Shown: in pieces, positions 61,188-64,000 of the stretch | Layout: each line of letters opens with the position of its first letter | Position numbering within the stretch: position 1 is the stretch's first letter | NCBI RefSeq assembly: GCF_900106955.1 | Contig: NZ_FNNI01000001.1 | Span: 124,001 to 188,000 of the forward strand | Length of the DNA stretch: 64,000 bases | Reading direction: 5' to 3' | DNA from: Aidingimonas halophila | GTDB lineage: Bacteria > Pseudomonadota > Gammaproteobacteria > Pseudomonadales > Halomonadaceae | Translations under genes and position numbers: made by a program | Notes under the pieces: generated by a model | Database searches by the model: none | The model's input: only the letters and a program-made list of their open reading frames with translations | What the model was told of the DNA's origin: nothing

Positions 61188-61973
61188 TCAGGAAAGTCCT
61201 CCAAACATGAGCGCCGTCAACACGAAATCCAGCCCTAAAACCGCCAGTGACGAGTACACCACAGTACGTGTTGTCGCTCGGGAAATACCCTCGGATGTCG
61301 GCACCAAATCATACCCCTGGAAGACAGCAATCCAGGTCACGACCCAGGCAAACACCAGGCTCTTGATCATGCCGTTTCCCACATCACCAAAGAACGCTAC
61401 GCTGGCCTGCATGTTGCTCCAGTAAGACCCCTCATAAATACCCAACCACTGGACGCCAACCAGGTACCCTCCCCAGATACCGACGACACCAAAGCCGACG
61501 GTCAGAACCGGCAAGGAAACGAAACCCGCCCATAAGCGGGGAGCCACGATGCGTCGCAGCGGGTCGACGCCGATCATCTCCATGCTGCTGAGCTGCTCGG
61601 TGGCTTTCATCAAGCCGATCTCGGCGGTTAGCGCCGATCCGGCACGACCGGCGAAGAGCAGCGCTGCCACCACGGGGGCCAACTCACGCAACAGCGAGAG
61701 TGCCACCATCTGCCCCAATGCCTGTTCCGCACCGAAATCAACCAGAATGGTATAGCCCTGCAGGCCAAGTACCATGCCGATAAAGACGCCCGACACCAGC
61801 ACGATGGCCAGTGAAAGCACGCCGACGGCATACATCTGCCGCAGCCACAACGACCAACCTTCACGAGATGGCATACCTACTGCCGAGCGCGCCAGGAACA
61901 TGCCGGCACGCCCCAGTGACTCGATCGTTTCACAGCCATGGCGACCCAACCGGGCAATGAGGTCCACCATCAT
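61188..61973 (-). CDS. mlaE: MlaE, permease of the phospholipid transporter
   Basis: 261 residues (E. coli 260), five or six membrane helices. Landmarks are [94 protein letters not shown] 61973 overlaps the mlaF stop by 4 nt; the adjacent in-frame ATG 61970 has better spacing (7 nt) from AGGA. Confidence 0.96.
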   Translation of the reverse strand: MMVDLIARLGRHGCETIESLGRAGMFLARSAVGMPSREGWSLWLRQMYAVGVLSLAIVLVSGVFIGMVLGLQGYTILVDFGAEQALGQMVALSLLRELAPVVAALLFAGRAGSALTAEIGLMKATEQLSSMEMIGVDPLRRIVAPRLWAGFVSLPVLTVGFGVVGIWGGYLVGVQWLGIYEGSYWSNMQASVAFFGDVGNGMIKSLVFAWVVTWIAVFQGYDLVPTSEGISRATTRTVVYSSLAVLGLDFVLTALMFGGLS

Positions 61974-62779
61974 CCATTCCTCACGTCGAGAATATCGTGA
62001 TAGTAATTATCCGCCGGATAATGAAATGGCACTGGCCCATCAGGCTCGCCATGTACGAACTGTCGTACTCGAGGGTCTTCCTCGACATCCAGAGTCTCCG
62101 GCGTACCATGCGCCATGACCTGCCCATCAGCAATCACATAGACATAGTCGGCAATGGATAATGTCTCTTTGATGTCGTGAGAGACGACGATAGCCGTCAA
62201 CCCTAACGCCTCATGAATGCGCTTGATCAACTGTACCAATACGCCCATGGATATAGGATCCTGTCCCACGAATGGCTCGTCATACATGATCAACTCAGGG
62301 TCGAGAACCATAGCCCTTGCTAGAGCGACCCGCCGTGACATTCCTCCCGACAGTTCCGAGGGCATGAGATAACGCGCTCCTCGCAGCCCCACGGCTTCCA
62401 GCTTCATCAGCACGACATCGCGAACCATCGAATCCGGCAGGTCCGTGTGGACCCTTAACGGAAACGCCACATTCTCATAAACGTTGAGATCAGAGAACAG
62501 GGCACCGCTCTGGAACAGCATCCCCATCCGCCGACGCAGCCGGAACAAAGCGCGACGAGACAAGGCATGCACATCATGACCATCCACCGTTACACGGCCG
62601 GAATCGGGCACCAATTGCCCACCAATCAGCTTGAGCAGCGTGGTCTTGCCGGTGCCGCTCGGCCCCATGATGGCCGTCACCTTGCCTCGCGGTATCGACA
62701 GGCTCACCCCCCGAAAGATATCCATCTCTCCGCGAGCAAAATATAAATTGTCAACGACTACCCAGGGCGAATCAGCCAT
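61970..62779 (-). CDS. mlaF: MlaF, ATPase of the phospholipid transporter
   Basis: 269 residues (E. coli 269). Walker [18 protein letters not shown]-loop [23 protein letters not shown], signature [15 protein letters not shown], Walker [17 protein letters not shown]-switch [17 protein letters not shown] lies just before ATG 62779. It heads mlaFEDCB, which maintains outer-membrane lipid asymmetry. Confidence 0.97.
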   Translation of the reverse strand: MADSPWVVVDNLYFARGEMDIFRGVSLSIPRGKVTAIMGPSGTGKTTLLKLIGGQLVPDSGRVTVDGHDVHALSRRALFRLRRRMGMLFQSGALFSDLNVYENVAFPLRVHTDLPDSMVRDVVLMKLEAVGLRGARYLMPSELSGGMSRRVALARAMVLDPELIMYDEPFVGQDPISMGVLVQLIKRIHEALGLTAIVVSHDIKETLSIADYVYVIADGQVMAHGTPETLDVEEDPRVRQFVHGEPDGPVPFHYPADNYYHDILDVRNG

Positions 62780-62809
62780 GGATTCACCTCCCCAGCCAAA
62801 TTATCGAAC

Positions 62810-62815
62810 ATTGTA
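62810..62815 (-). promoter_or_regulatory. Possible mlaFEDCB promoter (-10 element)
   Basis: Minus-strand TACAAT with a poor -35 (TGGCGA, 18-nt spacer). Start expected near 62803, 24 nt before the mlaF ATG. Confidence 0.4.
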
Positions 62816-62880
62816 TCTTAACCTTTCCCGCCCTCGCCAGCACCCAAGAGGCGGCCAAAGTCCATATACCGGCTTGCGCC

Positions 62881-62909
62881 TTGCGTTGGAGGCCCCGGAC
62901 GCGTTTAAT
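62881..62909 (+). promoter_or_regulatory. Probable promoter of the exchanger gene
   Basis: TTGCGT (62881-62886), 17-nt spacer and TTTAAT (62904-62909), with the start near 62916, 36 nt before ATG 62952. Confidence 0.5.
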
Positions 62910-62951
62910 GTGGTCCCCTTTCCAGTCACCGAAACCGATAGACGTTTTTCA

Positions 62952-63905
62952 ATGTTGCTTGCGCTTTTCAGCATGCTGGCGGGGCTGATCGCCCTGCTAT
63001 GGAGTGCCGACCGGTTCGTCGGATCCGCTGCGGCAACCGCTCAGCGCGCCGGCATGAGCCCAATGCTCATCGGCATGACACTGGTTGCACTGGGAACATC
63101 GGCACCGGAAATCGTCGTGTCCATCATGGCGGCACTGGACGATTCCCCCGGGCTAGCTGTCGGCAACGCTCTCGGCTCGAATATAGCCAATATCGGCCTG
63201 GTGCTGGGTGTCACCGCCCTGGTGGCACCGATCCCCATTCGTTTCTCCATCGTTCGCAAGGAGTTGCCCCTGTTGCTGGGAGCAACCGGCCTGGCCGGAT
63301 ACACTCTCGCCAACGGATACCTCGGACGTGTCGATGGATTGCTGTTACTCACCCTGCTGGTTTTTAGCTTATGGTGGCTGGTTCGTGCTGACACGCTTGA
63401 CGACGTTTCTGATAGCGACATTCCTGACATGCGATTGGGAACGGCACTCTTCTGGTCGGCGACCTCGTTGATCGTTCTGGTACTGGGTTCCCGGGCCTTG
63501 GTCTGGGGGGCCATTGACGTCGCGACCCGCTTCGGTGTCAGCGACCTTGTGATAGGATTGACGATCGTTGCCATCGGCACCAGCTTGCCGGAGGTGGCCG
63601 CCTGCATCGCCAGTGCACTGAAACGTCACCATGACATCGCCATCGGAAATGTGATCGGCTCCAACCTCTTCAATATGTTAGCGGTTATGCCGATCCCCGG
63701 CTTACTGGCACCGGGCGCCACGGACTCAGCGGCAGCCAGCCGGGATTTTCCGGTCATGCTTGCCTTGACGCTCGTGCTTGGTGCCATGTTGCTGTGGCAA
63801 CGCCATAATAACCTGGGCAGAGGAGCAGGCACGCTGCTGACATTGGCCTATATCGCTTATCTGGGGCTGTTGATCAAGACAGGCACGCCCATCATACCCT
63901 CTTGA
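62952..63905 (+). CDS. Na+/Ca2+ exchanger family protein (YrbG-like)
   Basis: 317 residues (E. coli YrbG 325) with ten predicted membrane helices in two halves. The two alpha repeats are seen as ALGTSAPEIVVSIMAAL with NALGSNIANIGLVLG, and AIGTSLPEVAACIASAL with NVIGSNLFNMLAV, which hold the ion-binding Glu and Ser/Asn residues. The family exchanges Na+ for Ca2+ (some with K+). It is divergent from mlaF and followed by kdsD, as in E. coli. The frame is open into mlaF; ATG 62952 starts the first helix. Confidence 0.93.
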   Translation: MLLALFSMLAGLIALLWSADRFVGSAAATAQRAGMSPMLIGMTLVALGTSAPEIVVSIMAALDDSPGLAVGNALGSNIANIGLVLGVTALVAPIPIRFSIVRKELPLLLGATGLAGYTLANGYLGRVDGLLLLTLLVFSLWWLVRADTLDDVSDSDIPDMRLGTALFWSATSLIVLVLGSRALVWGAIDVATRFGVSDLVIGLTIVAIGTSLPEVAACIASALKRHHDIAIGNVIGSNLFNMLAVMPIPGLLAPGATDSAAASRDFPVMLALTLVLGAMLLWQRHNNLGRGAGTLLTLAYIAYLGLLIKTGTPIIPS

Positions 63906-63944
63906 ACCTTGAGCCACATCACGGGACAGCCAACAATTGACGTC

Positions 63945-64000
63945 ATGACATCCGACTCCGAATCTCCGTTTTTACAAAGCGCCCGTCGCACCTTGCAACT
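63945..64000 (+). CDS. kdsD: Probable arabinose-5-phosphate isomerase KdsD, first 18 residues (cut by window edge)
   Basis: From ATG 63945 the frame reads MTSDSESPFLQSARRTLQ and stays open to the end. The FLQSARRTL stretch fits the KdsD N-terminus, and kdsD follows the yrbG-like gene in E. coli and Pseudomonas. The call rests mostly on gene order. The ribosome site is weak. Confidence 0.55.
   Translation, partial: MTSDSESPFLQSARRTLQ

Overview
The window is a block of core chromosome from a gammaproteobacterium, most likely a moderately halophilic member of the Halomonadaceae (Halomonas and relatives). The reasons are a gene order that follows Pseudomonas and other non-enteric gammaproteobacteria (dcw cluster, rnpB, rsmI, lpoA, yraN, diaA, dolP, sspB, sspA, petCBA, rpsI, rplM, zapE), moderately high GC, and several proteins with acidic low-complexity segments (RNase E, LpoA, DegS linker). 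The genus is an inference. No insertion sequence, prophage, CRISPR array or tRNA gene was seen.

Layout. 1-2.1 kb: sppA (cut by the window edge), a HAD phosphatase and rluC, all on the minus strand. 2.1-5.9 kb: rne on the plus strand behind a leader of about 470 nt. 5.9-13.5 kb: a tightly overlapping minus-strand group murB, low-MW phosphatase, kdsB, ycaR, lpxK, msbA, with comEC upstream (peptidoglycan precursor, Kdo and lipid A supply). 13.6-18.3 kb: a DUF2062 gene, the lipoprotein-release transporter lolD plus one lolC/E-type permease, and the plus-strand pair aguA-aguB (agmatine to putrescine). 18.3-25.3 kb: a Nudix/TenI-like fusion, argJ, secA, a short secreted ORF in the position of secM, divergent dciA, then lpxC.

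25.4-42 kb: a complete dcw division and cell-wall cluster on the minus strand, rsmH-ftsL-ftsI-murE-murF-mraY-murD-ftsW-murG-murC-ddlB-ftsQ-ftsA-ftsZ, mostly with start/stop overlaps. No mraZ is seen; rnpB (RNase P RNA) lies directly upstream of rsmH. 42.4-46.8 kb: rsmI, then plus-strand lpoA-yraN-diaA-dolP. 46.8-53.2 kb: sspB and sspA, the cytochrome bc1 operon petABC, the ribosomal operon rplM-rpsI with a structured leader, and zapE. 53.4-56 kb: zapG, a Nif3-like gene and a DegS/AlgW-type protease. 56-62.8 kb: hisD, hisG (short form), murA and ibaG, then the phospholipid-transport operon mlaFEDCB. 62.9-64 kb: a Na+/Ca2+ exchanger gene and the first codons of a probable kdsD.

Functionally nearly everything serves envelope building: peptidoglycan precursors (murA-G, mraY, ddlB), septation (fts genes, zapE, zapG), LPS (kdsB, lpxC, lpxK, msbA, kdsD), lipoprotein and lipid transport (lol, mla), envelope quality control (degS, dolP, sppA) and protein export (secA). 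The best candidate for something undescribed is the short signal-peptide ORF just upstream of secA (23392-23718). Its N-terminus resembles SecM and it ends close to an Arg-Gly-Pro-Pro motif resembling translation-arrest peptides, suggesting a divergent secretion monitor controlling secA.
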